Shown here one piece after another: positions 9,006 through 17,916 of a DNA stretch of 64,000 bases. Both the position numbers and the translations under genes were made by a program. Source of the stretch: WLXB01 sp040221475 (GTDB lineage: Bacteria > Pseudomonadota > Alphaproteobacteria > Rhodospirillales > Rhodospirillaceae). The stretch covers positions 434,001 to 498,000 of the forward strand of contig JAVKEJ010000058.1 of assembly GCA_040221475.1 (NCBI GenBank), read 5' to 3'. The notes below the pieces were generated by a model. The model was not told where the DNA came from. It did not search any database and worked only from the letters and a program-made list of their open reading frames with translations. Numbering within the stretch: position 1 is the first letter of the stretch; each line of letters starts with the position of its first letter.

Positions 9006-10031
9006 ATGGCCGATGCACGCTCGCCTGACTCACAGTCGTCTAGCCCACAACCGACCGACACCCACCTCAAGCGCACCACCATCCTGGTGAATGACTGCGA
9101 ACGCTCCATCGCCTTCTATCGCGATGTCATCGGCATGACTGCGTACTACAATCAAACCATGACCGTTGGCGGCAAGGTCATCCCCGCGGGAAAACCGGGC
9201 GCAGAGGTGCATCTTGGTATTATGGAAGGCAACCGGCCTGATATCGCCAAGCTCGGGATTTTAGAGTGGACGGGTCCGCGCCTACCGGAAAACCCTGGCT
9301 TCGCGGATCGCACCCGTCTCGGCATCGGCGACGTGGTGTTTGTTTGCGAAACACCCGACATGGACCCGTTGATTGAGCGTCTTAAAAAATCGCCCGATTG
9401 CCGCATCCATTGCCCGCCCCATGAGTGGTCGGTGCCCACGGCGGATGGTGCCGGGCAGATCGAAATGACAACGCTGTCGTTTTTTGATCCCGATGGATTT
9501 TTCTTTGAGGTCAATCACAAACGCAACGCGCCCAACATCGACGCTTTTGGCATCAAGCGGACGACCTTGATCGTGCGGGACGTGCAAAAGTCTGTTGAGT
9601 TTTATACCAACATTATGGGGATGACGGTCTGGTACGATCAGGAGATGCCTGTGGGCGGCGAAGTGCTGCCCGCCGGTGCGCCGGGCGCCAACGTGCGCGT
9701 TATTATTTTACAGGGCAACGATCCCGAGGTTGGTATGCTCGGTCTCATGCAATATCTTGATCCCCCCATAGAAGACCCAGGTCCGTATCCGCGCACCATC
9801 GGTATTGGGACCGCAATGTTTGTTGCGGGTGCTGAGGATGTTATCGATATTCACAGTCGCATGGTCGCAGCGGGTGATACCGGACAAAGCTATGGCCACG
9901 CCATTCATTGTGCCCCGGATCATGATGAAGTTCCGGGCGCGGATGGCAAAACCATACACCTCACCACCATGTCATTCTTCGATCCCGATGGGTATTTTTA
10001 CGAACTGAACACGCGCAAAGAAGTGGGATAG
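9006..10031 (+). CDS. Tandem-domain VOC protein (Arg-substituted subfamily), copy 1
   Basis: This 341-residue protein has two homologous VOC domains, about residues 20-172 and 180-341. Each starts with a KRTT motif (LKRTTILVND, IKRTTLIVRD) where other VOC enzymes have the first metal-ligand His, and each ends with SFFDPDGxFxExN, keeping the last-strand Glu. Both domains also carry a subfamily signature of the form GxLGLM-DPP-PGP in the middle. Two-domain VOC chains usually form one open barrel per chain. It is six bases from the next tandem VOC gene. The preserved Glu with the lost His suggests altered or absent metal binding; substrate unknown. Confidence 0.83.
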   Translation: MADARSPDSQSSSPQPTDTHLKRTTILVNDCERSIAFYRDVIGMTAYYNQTMTVGGKVIPAGKPGAEVHLGIMEGNRPDIAKLGILEWTGPRLPENPGFADRTRLGIGDVVFVCETPDMDPLIERLKKSPDCRIHCPPHEWSVPTADGAGQIEMTTLSFFDPDGFFFEVNHKRNAPNIDAFGIKRTTLIVRDVQKSVEFYTNIMGMTVWYDQEMPVGGEVLPAGAPGANVRVIILQGNDPEVGMLGLMQYLDPPIEDPGPYPRTIGIGTAMFVAGAEDVIDIHSRMVAAGDTGQSYGHAIHCAPDHDEVPGADGKTIHLTTMSFFDPDGYFYELNTRKEVG

Positions 10032-10036
10032 ATAAA

Positions 10037-10996
10037 ATGACCGAGCCTCTGTCCGATATCATTCTCAAACGCACCACGCTGATTGTGCGGGATGCGGCGC
10101 GCATGAAAGACTTTTACGAACAGGTCTTAGGCTGGACAGTGTCCTATGAGTCCGAGATGACACTCTCTGGCGGCATCCTCCCGTGCGGCAGACCCGGAGA
10201 TCTGGTGAAGTTGTATATGATGGAAGGGGCCGACCCTGACATCGGCAAAATCGGACTGCTGGAGTGGCTGGATCCGAAATTACCAGACCCCGGTCCGCCC
10301 CAGCATCGCTTGGGCATTGGCAGTATTGTATTGGTCGCTGACGTGCCGGATATGGATGATCTGGTGAAAAAGGTCGCGGCCTTTCCGGGGGCCACAATGC
10401 ACACCGCACCTGAAGATGGCAGCTTTCCCGACCCGCGCGGCGAGGGAAAAATCGAATACACCAGCGCCGCGATGTTCGACCCCGAGGGCTTTTTTTACGA
10501 GCTTTATTTTCGTTACAATCGGCCCAACCCGGAGCAGTTTCTGATCCGCCGTACCACCTGTTTGGTGCGTGACATCGACCGCACGCTCGATTTTTTTACC
10601 ACCACCCTGGGCCTGACCAAAATTCAGGATTCCACCATGCCCATTGGTGGCCAACTGGCGGCGGGGAACCCTGGCGACACGGTTCGGTTCGCTGTGTGCA
10701 AGGCCGCGCACGACTATTATGGCATGGCGGCGGCGCTGCAATTCCTCACACCCCCGTTGCCCGATCCCGGCGAGGCCACCTGGAACACCGGCATCGGCTC
10801 GGCGGTGTTTGTCGCCCACGCTCACGATGCCGCAGATTTATTTGGTAAGGTGAAGGCGTCTGGCGTAAAAGTCACCCGCGATCTGTTCAGCCGCGCGGTG
10901 CCCAAAACCGGCGGCCAAGGCGAAACCAAAATGCACTCCATGGGCTTTCACGATCCAGACGGTTTTGTCTGGGAAGTGAATCAGCGGGAGGCTTAG
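10037..10996 (+). CDS. Tandem-domain VOC protein (Arg-substituted subfamily), copy 2
   Basis: This is a 319-residue paralog of the preceding gene, again with two VOC domains (about 8-160 and 167-319). The starts are LKRTTLIVRD and IRRTTCLVRD, and the ends are MFDPEGFFYELYF and GFHDPDGFVWEVN. The conserved mid-domain segments LEWLDPKLPDPGP and LTPPLPDPGE show close kinship to copy 1 and to the single-domain proteins at 14312 and 28454. It starts six bases after copy 1 and is followed after eleven bases by a cupin, so coupling is likely. The two may form a hetero-oligomer or act on successive intermediates; that is inference. Confidence 0.83.
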   Translation: MTEPLSDIILKRTTLIVRDAARMKDFYEQVLGWTVSYESEMTLSGGILPCGRPGDLVKLYMMEGADPDIGKIGLLEWLDPKLPDPGPPQHRLGIGSIVLVADVPDMDDLVKKVAAFPGATMHTAPEDGSFPDPRGEGKIEYTSAAMFDPEGFFYELYFRYNRPNPEQFLIRRTTCLVRDIDRTLDFFTTTLGLTKIQDSTMPIGGQLAAGNPGDTVRFAVCKAAHDYYGMAAALQFLTPPLPDPGEATWNTGIGSAVFVAHAHDAADLFGKVKASGVKVTRDLFSRAVPKTGGQGETKMHSMGFHDPDGFVWEVNQREA

Positions 10997-11007
10997 AGAG
11001 TCAAAAT

Positions 11008-11358
11008 ATGTCCAATAAATCTCCCCGTATCGAAGAGTTCCCCTGGGGTCGTGTCGAATGGCTGGCGGATCATGCGTCTCATCCCGGGGCGAAAACCAGC
11101 CTCGCCAAAATGATCGTGAAGCCCGGCGCGGAGACGCCCTTGCACCGCCACGATAATTGCTCCGAGGTCATTCATATACTTGAAGGCTCTGTTGAACTTC
11201 AGGTTAGCACCCATGCTCCGAGCTCCTTGAAGGCAGGCGAAACCTATCTGTTTCCGGCCTACACCCCACATAGTCTGCGCAATGTGGGCGATGGTGAGGC
11301 GGTGGTGATGTTGTCGTTCTCTAACGCCAATCGCAGTTATAAAGCGATTGCGGCCTAG
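11008..11358 (+). CDS. Small cupin-domain protein
   Basis: This 116-residue single-domain cupin has motif 1 PLHRHDNCSEVIHILEG, with two His and a Glu positioned as metal ligands, and motif 2 GETYLFPAYTPHSLRN, which supplies the third His. Small cupins of this type act as metal-dependent dioxygenases, isomerases or binding proteins. It starts eleven bases after the VOC gene with a GAGAG site and is followed after 57 bases by the nitrilase, in the same direction. The intact metal site suggests an enzyme acting on the same substrate as its neighbours. Substrate cannot be inferred from sequence. Confidence 0.82.
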   Translation: MSNKSPRIEEFPWGRVEWLADHASHPGAKTSLAKMIVKPGAETPLHRHDNCSEVIHILEGSVELQVSTHAPSSLKAGETYLFPAYTPHSLRNVGDGEAVVMLSFSNANRSYKAIAA

Positions 11359-11415
11359 GCGGCTCCAGTGAGTTTGCGCTAGGGTTATCTCTTACCAAAA
11401 CAAGGGATAATCACT

Positions 11416-13167
11416 ATGCGTTACACCGCAGCATGTTTGACTGCCAGCACGCAATCCGCTGAAGACAACTGGGCCGCGCGGATTGCCGACCTGACGACCG
11501 ACTACGCCGACCTCGAATTGGTGGTGGTTCCGGCGCTCGCGCATTCCAGCCATGATGTAACGCTCGATCTGTCTGCAGCCGCCAAGGAACACAGCCTCCA
11601 CATTGCCGGTGCCATAGGCACACAGGCGTTTCTGTTTTCGCCCGAGGGCGAGGATATGTTGGCTGATGCCGCAGAGGACTTTCCCGTGGTGAACTCAGCG
11701 ATCGGTGATCTGGCTGTTGTGGTGGGGGATGATCTGCGCATTCATGAGGTCGTGCGTGGTCATATGTTCAATGGGGCCGAGATCATTCTCAACCCCATCC
11801 GCGAACGGCCTGATGCCGTGTCCTATCAGCGAGATTTAGCGCGGTCCGCGCGCGCTTATGAGAATCTCGTCGCTGTACTCACGGCCTCTGCGGGGGGCAC
11901 ATCAGGGGCGTGGGACTCGCGCGGGGAATGTTTGGTCTCTGGCGGTCCCGCGCATGATGCTGTCTCTTCCAAAATCGACCTCGAAGCGCTGCGCGCGGAG
12001 CGCATGGTCGCGCCGCTCAATTTCCCGGCGCAATTGCGCACCAAGCTTTATGCCAACGCATACACCCGTGCGGCAGAGCGCGCCCAAACCTGGGGCACAC
12101 CGACAACACCATCCGTTGTTCCTTACCAAGCCCTTATCGTGCAGGCGCACATCACCACAGTGCCCAGTATTGAGCAGGCCGATGAAGTGATTAAAGCTAA
12201 TATGGACCGCAGTCTTGGTCTGGCGGGTAAGTTTGCCGCCGGGCCGAACATCAAGTTGGTGGTGTTTCCAGAGTATTGGATGACCGGCGTGCCCTTCGGG
12301 CGCTCGGTGGATGACTTCTGGCCTCACGTCGGCATCCGCATGGATGGTCCGCACTTTGCGCGCCTGCAAGAGTTTGCCCAACAGACCAAAACCTATGTCG
12401 GCGGGGCCATGTTTGAATATGATCCCGACTGGCCGCGCCGCTGGTTTAACACGGCGTTTATTCTCAATCCGTCAGGCGATGTCATTCTCAAGTATCGCAA
12501 AATTCAATGTGGTGACATCAATGGCATGCTCAACAACACCACGCCGGGCAATGTCTATTCAGAATATGTGCAGCGCTATGGTGAAGAGGGTCTGTTTCCG
12601 GTTGTGGAGACTGAGATTGGGCGTCTGGCCGCCTGTGTCTGTTACGACACCAATTTTCCAGAGTTGTGGCGCGTGCTCACTTTGCGCGGCGCTGAGCTGA
12701 TCGTTTACCCCACCGGTGAGCCGCATCATGTCTGTCGCGCGGCCTGGGAGATTGCCAAGCAAGCCCATGCCGCTGAAAACCAGATTTACATCGCCAGCGC
12801 CAATGCGGGATGCGAGGCGTCGGCACCGGGTGCGCCGACCACCTATTTCCATCGCGGGTTTTCCAAACTGGTCGGGCCGGAAGGTCGCATTGCCGGCGTG
12901 GCAGATACGGCGGGCGAAGTGCCGTTGATCGTCAATGTGGATATTGAAAACCTGCGCCGTCTCCGGGCAGATGCTGATTTATCCTTAATAGATAAAATCG
13001 ATTTTAGTGCGGCAGCTAAAATTTATACCACGCATGATGGTTTTCCGCTGGATTGGGCTTTAGAGTCGCCCACCGAGACCGCGTTCGAGGGGATTGGCCA
13101 TGTCATGAAAACCATGGAACGCTATCGCGAAACCGGCGTGTACCGCGCACCGTCAGAAGCGGCTTAA
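11416..13167 (+). CDS. Carbon-nitrogen hydrolase with an inactive N-terminal nitrilase domain
   Basis: This 583-residue protein contains two nitrilase-fold domains. The C-terminal one (about 235-560) has the complete triad: Glu286 in FPEYW, Lys362 in KYRK and Cys409 in CVCYDTNFPE. It should hydrolyse an amide or nitrile. The N-terminal part (1-200) aligns with the same fold, but the Glu position is Ala40 (VVVPALA) and the Cys position is Gly104 in GDDLRIHE, so it cannot be catalytic. Single-domain nitrilases are about 300 residues, hence this is a fusion with a pseudoenzyme half. It is the last gene of the plus-strand operon. The substrate amide is unknown. Confidence 0.85.
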   Translation: MRYTAACLTASTQSAEDNWAARIADLTTDYADLELVVVPALAHSSHDVTLDLSAAAKEHSLHIAGAIGTQAFLFSPEGEDMLADAAEDFPVVNSAIGDLAVVVGDDLRIHEVVRGHMFNGAEIILNPIRERPDAVSYQRDLARSARAYENLVAVLTASAGGTSGAWDSRGECLVSGGPAHDAVSSKIDLEALRAERMVAPLNFPAQLRTKLYANAYTRAAERAQTWGTPTTPSVVPYQALIVQAHITTVPSIEQADEVIKANMDRSLGLAGKFAAGPNIKLVVFPEYWMTGVPFGRSVDDFWPHVGIRMDGPHFARLQEFAQQTKTYVGGAMFEYDPDWPRRWFNTAFILNPSGDVILKYRKIQCGDINGMLNNTTPGNVYSEYVQRYGEEGLFPVVETEIGRLAACVCYDTNFPELWRVLTLRGAELIVYPTGEPHHVCRAAWEIAKQAHAAENQIYIASANAGCEASAPGAPTTYFHRGFSKLVGPEGRIAGVADTAGEVPLIVNVDIENLRRLRADADLSLIDKIDFSAAAKIYTTHDGFPLDWALESPTETAFEGIGHVMKTMERYRETGVYRAPSEAA

Positions 13168-13206
13168 TAGGCCACCATTAAATTTCCTCGCTTTATGAGG
13201 ACGAAA

Positions 13207-13223
13207 GCCGCGCACCGAGCGGC
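13207..13223. terminator. Weak bidirectional hairpin between converging operons
   Basis: A five-base-pair stem (GCCGC/GCGGC) with a seven-base loop sits in the 63-base gap between the nitrilase stop and the TRAP receptor stop. On the plus strand it is followed by AGACATTTTACTTTTG, on the minus strand by a short TTTC. The position between two converging operons supports a terminator role, but the stem is short and the T-run imperfect. Confidence 0.35.
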
Positions 13224-13230
13224 AGACATT

Positions 13231-14232
13231 TTACTTTTGTTGTGCGGCAAAATCGGCTTTGGCCGCGACAATGGCGTCATACAAGTCCTGGGCACGGCCG
13301 CCGGCAGCCTCAATTACATCCTGATGCGTTGATAGGCCAACGGCGCGCCAGGCAGAAAGCTCTGCGTCTGTTGGCTCAATCAGCGTAACATGGTCTGCCG
13401 CAGCGGCGTTGAGAATACGATCTTCATCGGCGCGCATTGCTGCGGCCGCGTCGGCCGCATTGGGGTGAGCATTCAAAATTAAGTCCCGTTGCTTAGGGCT
13501 AAGGCTTTCATACCATTGCTTGTTCGCCAACAGCGTAATCACACTCGGGGTGTGGTGTGTTTGTGTGTAGTACGGAGCATCTATCGATGTCCCGGTCATG
13601 GCGTAGACGAAAGAGTTGGTTTCTCCACCTTCAATGAGGCCAGTCTGAAGCGATGTCACAACTTCGGGCGACGCTACCTGAAAGGTATCCGCGCCAAGGG
13701 CTTGTATGAACAGCTGTGAGGCTGGATCAATCAAAGCGCGAAAGCGTTTTCCGGCTACGTCTTGCGGATGATGGATCGGCGCGTTGGCGTAAACGCCATG
13801 CCAGGCAGCCCCATAAAGCCGCAAGCCAACCACGCCGTGTTCGGCCAGCAGATCATTGCCAAAAGGCGTAATGACAGTTGTGTTAACGTAATCAAACTCT
13901 TCCCAGGAGTCGAACAGATAGGGCGCATTAAGGACTGTAAATTCCGGCACGGCTGTGGCGGCTGACTGCGCCCCGACAGCAGCGATTTGTATGCGCCCGC
14001 GACGAAGGGCGTAAAAGTAAGATTCATCAGAGCCGATTTCACCCCTGACCAACAGCCGCACGTCAAAGGGTTGGCTTGGCGCAGCACTCAGAGCCGCGCC
14101 CATGTCTTGATAAAAGGTGTCAGACGCAATGGCCGGGCTTGAAACGGCACCGATGGTCAATGGAATTTTATCTGCGGCGGCTACCGGCAGTCCCCAAAGC
14201 AGCACAATTAGAATGAGAAGTTTAAATTTCAC
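13231..14232 (-). CDS. TRAP transporter solute-binding protein, DctP family (receptor 1)
   Basis: This is a 333-residue periplasmic receptor read from a GTG at 14230-14232. The N-terminus KFKLLILIVLLWGLPVAAAD is a good signal peptide. The mature part has DctP features: LRRGRIQIAAVG, LNAPYLFDSWEE, GKRFRAL near the carboxylate-binding Arg, and VVTSLQTGLIEGGET. The frame is open another 58 codons upstream, but those would precede the signal peptide and overlap the VOC gene's 3' end. No DctQ or DctM gene is adjacent, so it must use membrane subunits encoded elsewhere. It lies 79 bases downstream of a VOC gene. Ligand is probably an organic acid. Confidence 0.87.
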   Translation of the reverse strand: MKFKLLILIVLLWGLPVAAADKIPLTIGAVSSPAIASDTFYQDMGAALSAAPSQPFDVRLLVRGEIGSDESYFYALRRGRIQIAAVGAQSAATAVPEFTVLNAPYLFDSWEEFDYVNTTVITPFGNDLLAEHGVVGLRLYGAAWHGVYANAPIHHPQDVAGKRFRALIDPASQLFIQALGADTFQVASPEVVTSLQTGLIEGGETNSFVYAMTGTSIDAPYYTQTHHTPSVITLLANKQWYESLSPKQRDLILNAHPNAADAAAAMRADEDRILNAAAADHVTLIEPTDAELSAWRAVGLSTHQDVIEAAGGRAQDLYDAIVAAKADFAAQQK

Positions 14233-14311
14233 GGCGGCTACCCTGGTTAACGTCCTCCGTATCCTGTGTTGGGGCGTTCCCCAGGTCAAGCTTAGCCCTT
14301 GAGACTCAAGA

Positions 14312-14815
14312 TTATGCCGAACTGAAGTCTTCAAAGACTTCCAGAAAATAGCCATCCGGGTCTTGCGCCATGAACAGCTTGGCCGGAATAAACGCGCCGC
14401 TTTCATCGCCGAGGTTCCGCGCTTCTGTGACAGGCATCAAGACGGTTCCCCCCAGTCCTTCGACCTGCGCAGCAGCCTGCTCCGCATTTGAGGTTGAGAG
14501 AACCAACGCAACACTGCCGATGCCGAGACGGCGGATGTCATGATCTGGCTCTGGCAGGGGCGGGTCACACAGTTCCATCAGGCCGATCATACCCACCAGT
14601 GGGTTCTCGCCTTTGAGGATCAGGAAGCGCCCATTCCCATCGCGCGGTTTTGTGCCTACCGGAAAGAAAGGCACGCGCGCCAAATCCACACTCAACTCGG
14701 CATAGACGGTGAGTCCAAACACGCCTTCATAAAAAGTCTGCGACCGGTCTAGATCACGAACCAACAGGGTTGCGCGCCGCAAAACGCTGGTGACGTCGCC
14801 CGGGCTGTCAACCAT
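14312..14815 (-). CDS. Single-domain VOC protein (Arg-substituted subfamily)
   Basis: This 167-residue protein belongs to the same paralogous VOC group as 9006, 10037 and 28454. It begins LRRATLLVRDLDRS, with Arg in place of the usual metal His, carries the subfamily segment MELCDPPLPEPDHD, and ends AQDPDGYFLEVFEDF with the conserved Glu. It has no signal peptide. It starts 35 bases after the tandem alpha/beta-hydrolase stop and is followed by the TRAP receptor, all on the minus strand, which suggests one operon. The role may be binding or isomerising the compound imported through the receptor; this is inference. Confidence 0.82.
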   Translation of the reverse strand: MVDSPGDVTSVLRRATLLVRDLDRSQTFYEGVFGLTVYAELSVDLARVPFFPVGTKPRDGNGRFLILKGENPLVGMIGLMELCDPPLPEPDHDIRRLGIGSVALVLSTSNAEQAAAQVEGLGGTVLMPVTEARNLGDESGAFIPAKLFMAQDPDGYFLEVFEDFSSA

Positions 14816-14850
14816 TCAGCGTGCTCCTCAATCGGCTTTTCAATGGGCTG

Positions 14851-16545
14851 TTATGCTTCAAGGAAACTCAGAATCGCCCGCGCCCGGGCAGCTTGATCAG
14901 CAGGCCGCGCAGCAACGCTACTCTTGGAGAGCGTCTTTGCAGCTTCTCTGGCCCAGCGATAACGCACGTCATCTTCCGTTTCCAACACCAGCGTCGGCGC
15001 GGTAATTTTTGGCAACAGCGCGCGCCCATTTACATCAATGGCCGCTGCAATGGCATCGCCTGCCGTCTTCCACTGCTTCAGTGTGTCGATCAAACGCATG
15101 TGCAAGTTATCGGTATCAAAGTCCGGTGAAATGTTGCGAATGGCCCCAACGCCGCCATCATACCAGGGCCACTGCACCGATTGATCCCGCAGCATATGCC
15201 AGCAGCGATGCAAGTGGGTGCCGTCCAGTTGTGGCCGCAAGTCCGGCAGGTAGTTCACCTTCATTTCAGACTGTAATTCCGGTTCCGGCAAAGCAACCGC
15301 GTCCAGCACAAGCTTGCGCACACGCGCACCATGACTAGCGGCCAGAGCCAGGGCAATCGGGGTGCAGAGTCCGTTCGCAACCAGGTCCACCTGATCCAGA
15401 TCCAAGGCGTTCAGCGCAGCAACAAGACTCTGCACGTACGCGTCAGTTGTGGGTTTTTCTAAGGCATCAGAATCATTGCAGCCGGGCAGGTCTAAACCAA
15501 AAACTGGACGGCCCCGGCCAAGGGACTTTAGGTATGTTTCATCCGCGCGGGCGCTGCCCGGCAAATCATGCAGGAAGACGATGGGCGTAGCGGTGCCCTT
15601 ACCGGCGCGACGCACCAAAATCTGGCCATGTCCGGTGTCTACATAGCCCCGGGTCACGCCAGAACTGAGTGGATTTCTCAGCGGATCAGGTGGTGAGAAA
15701 TCGCCTGCGCCCTCAAAGTCCGCATGCTCGCTGAACAATTCCCCAAGGCGCGCTTTCCATCCATCCCGATCCGGGCTCAGGCGTTCAACGGTGCTGCCCT
15801 CAGGTAAGGGGTTGGGCAAGCTATCGAGGAACGCATAGAGCACATCATCTTCGCGCGCCATAAACACGCAGCGGGCGGATAACGTGGGAATCACCGGCAT
15901 GGCTTTGTAGCGCATGGCTCCCGAGTATGCGTCTGAGAAATTGGGACCCGCCATAAACAGATCCATGCTGTAGTCCTGCAGGTAGGTCATGTCGCGCTGG
16001 GCGGTTGGCATGCGCGTTGCTTTGCTTTTGGAAAACCAAGGGAACCAGCGTTGGAAATCGCGCACGCGCGACCATTCTTCCGCCAGGTAACTGCCGGAGG
16101 CCGTTGGCTTGAAGGGGTGCATGTAGCTTTCAATAAACGCATAGTCGGTATCGCCAGGGGGTAAAGACAAGCCATCCATAATGGCAACGGCCACCCGTTC
16201 TGGATGGTTGGCGGCAAATTCCAACAGAATTTTCGAGCTGGTATGAAAGCCGTATACAGGGCAGCGTTCAACCCCAAACCCCAGAATGGTATCGGCCAGA
16301 GCCCCAGCGAAGTCGCCAATTTCCGGACGTGGTTCAGAGGGCAGCGCGGTCGAGTTGCCATAGCCCGGCGTGTCGATGGCAATGGCCGTGAAGCGGTCTG
16401 AGAAATGTTCCACCAGGGGAATATGCAGCACCGACGAGCGCGGAGAATCATGTAGCAAAATAACCGGCGGGCCAGACCCGGCTGCCCGGTAATGCACTTG
16501 GCCGTTGCCGACGTTTACGAAGCCCTTGCGGATAGCTGCCGCCAT
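14851..16545 (-). CDS. Tandem alpha/beta-hydrolase fold protein lacking both usual serine nucleophiles
   Basis: This 564-residue protein contains two complete alpha/beta-hydrolase domains, about 8-285 and 298-564, each starting with GFVNVGNGQ/GYVDTGHGQ and an HDxP oxyanion segment (LLHDSPRS, FLHDLPGS). The nucleophile elbows are abnormal: VYGFHTSSK puts His101 where Ser is expected, and LVANGLCTP puts Gly392 there. The late acid and His regions are hard to place. It may be a non-canonical lyase or hydrolase, or a binding protein. It lies 32 bases from the MFS gene and 35 from the VOC gene. The fold is clear, catalysis is doubtful. Confidence 0.8.
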   Translation of the reverse strand: MAAAIRKGFVNVGNGQVHYRAAGSGPPVILLHDSPRSSVLHIPLVEHFSDRFTAIAIDTPGYGNSTALPSEPRPEIGDFAGALADTILGFGVERCPVYGFHTSSKILLEFAANHPERVAVAIMDGLSLPPGDTDYAFIESYMHPFKPTASGSYLAEEWSRVRDFQRWFPWFSKSKATRMPTAQRDMTYLQDYSMDLFMAGPNFSDAYSGAMRYKAMPVIPTLSARCVFMAREDDVLYAFLDSLPNPLPEGSTVERLSPDRDGWKARLGELFSEHADFEGAGDFSPPDPLRNPLSSGVTRGYVDTGHGQILVRRAGKGTATPIVFLHDLPGSARADETYLKSLGRGRPVFGLDLPGCNDSDALEKPTTDAYVQSLVAALNALDLDQVDLVANGLCTPIALALAASHGARVRKLVLDAVALPEPELQSEMKVNYLPDLRPQLDGTHLHRCWHMLRDQSVQWPWYDGGVGAIRNISPDFDTDNLHMRLIDTLKQWKTAGDAIAAAIDVNGRALLPKITAPTLVLETEDDVRYRWAREAAKTLSKSSVAARPADQAARARAILSFLEA

Positions 16546-16577
16546 ATTTTCTCTCCCGAATCAAATGAGGAGAGAGA

Positions 16578-17897
16578 TTAACCGTCTCCGGCGGCGGGCG
16601 CGAGGGGCGCTTTGCGTAAAATACGAAGACACATCAACAAACTGATCAAGACGAAGAGACTGGACGCATAAAACGGAGCGCCGGGCACATACATCGGCGC
16701 GCCGTCCTCGGTAAACACACGAAACAACTGCGTCATTCCCAGCGGGGCGAGCATAGCGGTCAGGCTGAACAAACTGGTGATCGCCCCCTGCAACTCCCCT
16801 TGGGCATTGGCCGGCACCTGGTTTGAAACGATCGAGCGCAGCGCCGGCATGGCTAGTCCTGTAAACCCGGCGGGAATCAACCACGCGTAGATCATCCAGC
16901 CTTGGGTCGCGCTGCCAAAGCCGAAGAAGCAAATGGTGCCCACGGTCAGGCCAATAAAAACCGCTTTTTGTTCGCCGATTTTCTTGACGATACGGCCAAG
17001 AGCAAAGCCTTGCACAAACACGGTCATGCCGCCGAAGACCCCCAAAGAAATGCCGACCTGCTGCACCGTCCAGTCAAACTTCAGCATGGTGTAAAACGAC
17101 CATACGCTGGGGTGGGTAAACTGTGCCGTCTGCAAAAAGAACATAACGCCGATGAAAGCGATCACCACCGGGTACTGCCGCATCTGCATGACCGCGCCGA
17201 GGGTGTTGGCGCGCGCCCAAGAGAACGCCCGGCGGTCGCCTTTCTTTAGCGTTTCGGGGAGGACAACAGCGCCATATACAAAATTCGTAAAGGCTAGGCC
17301 CGCAGCAAAGAAGAAAGGGACCCGTGGCCCGTACTCACCTAGAAATCCCCCAATCACGGGACCGAGAATAAAGCCAAGGCCACCCGCTGCCGTGATCAGA
17401 CCAAAGTTCTTGGCGCGATTCTCCGCAGTGCTGATATCGGCCATGTAAGCATTGGCGGTGGTGATGGTGCTGCCAGCAATGCCGGCGATCAAACGCCCAG
17501 CAAACAACCACGCCAGGGTTGGGGCAAAGCCCATAATGATGTAATTGGTGCCGAGCACCAGCATGGACATCAGCAACACCGGACGTCGCCCATAACGGTC
17601 ACTGACGTTGCCCATCAGCGGCGCAAACAGAAACTGCATGAAAGCATGGATAAACATCAACATGCCGCCGTAAGCCGCAGCCTGTCCCAAGCCTTCACCG
17701 GTCAGATCGGTAATCAAGGCGGGCATCACCGGCACAATGATACCGAAGGTGATGGCATCAAGCAGAATACTGAACAGGATGAAGGCGACGGCATACCGCC
17801 CAGGTGCACGATCTAACAAAATAGAGATCCCCGCAGGAGAAAAGGGCGAATACCCTTTAAATTTATAGAGCGTCGCGTTTTGGCTGTGTATGCCCAT
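16578..17897 (-). CDS. MFS transporter of the TetA/drug-efflux type
   Basis: This is a 439-residue inner-membrane antiporter-like protein with about twelve hydrophobic segments. The MFS motif A appears as GNVSDRYGRRPVLL between TM2 and TM3, the TetA-like GFILGPVIGGFLGE lies in TM5, and there is a long central loop. It probably exports a small hydrophobic compound by proton exchange. I use the ATG at 17897; a TTG at 17936 adds thirteen residues and lies inside a duplicated hairpin sequence (17917-17959) in the leader. It sits in the minus-strand catabolic operon, so export of a toxic intermediate, or import of substrate, is possible. Confidence 0.83.
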   Translation of the reverse strand: MGIHSQNATLYKFKGYSPFSPAGISILLDRAPGRYAVAFILFSILLDAITFGIIVPVMPALITDLTGEGLGQAAAYGGMLMFIHAFMQFLFAPLMGNVSDRYGRRPVLLMSMLVLGTNYIIMGFAPTLAWLFAGRLIAGIAGSTITTANAYMADISTAENRAKNFGLITAAGGLGFILGPVIGGFLGEYGPRVPFFFAAGLAFTNFVYGAVVLPETLKKGDRRAFSWARANTLGAVMQMRQYPVVIAFIGVMFFLQTAQFTHPSVWSFYTMLKFDWTVQQVGISLGVFGGMTVFVQGFALGRIVKKIGEQKAVFIGLTVGTICFFGFGSATQGWMIYAWLIPAGFTGLAMPALRSIVSNQVPANAQGELQGAITSLFSLTAMLAPLGMTQLFRVFTEDGAPMYVPGAPFYASSLFVLISLLMCLRILRKAPLAPAAGDG

Positions 17898-17916
17898 TTC
17901 AGGTGGTTGCCACACA

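Noticed and set aside
14233..14406. 58-codon N-terminal extension of TRAP receptor 1
   Set aside because: It would sit before the signal peptide and overlap the 3' end of the VOC gene in another frame.
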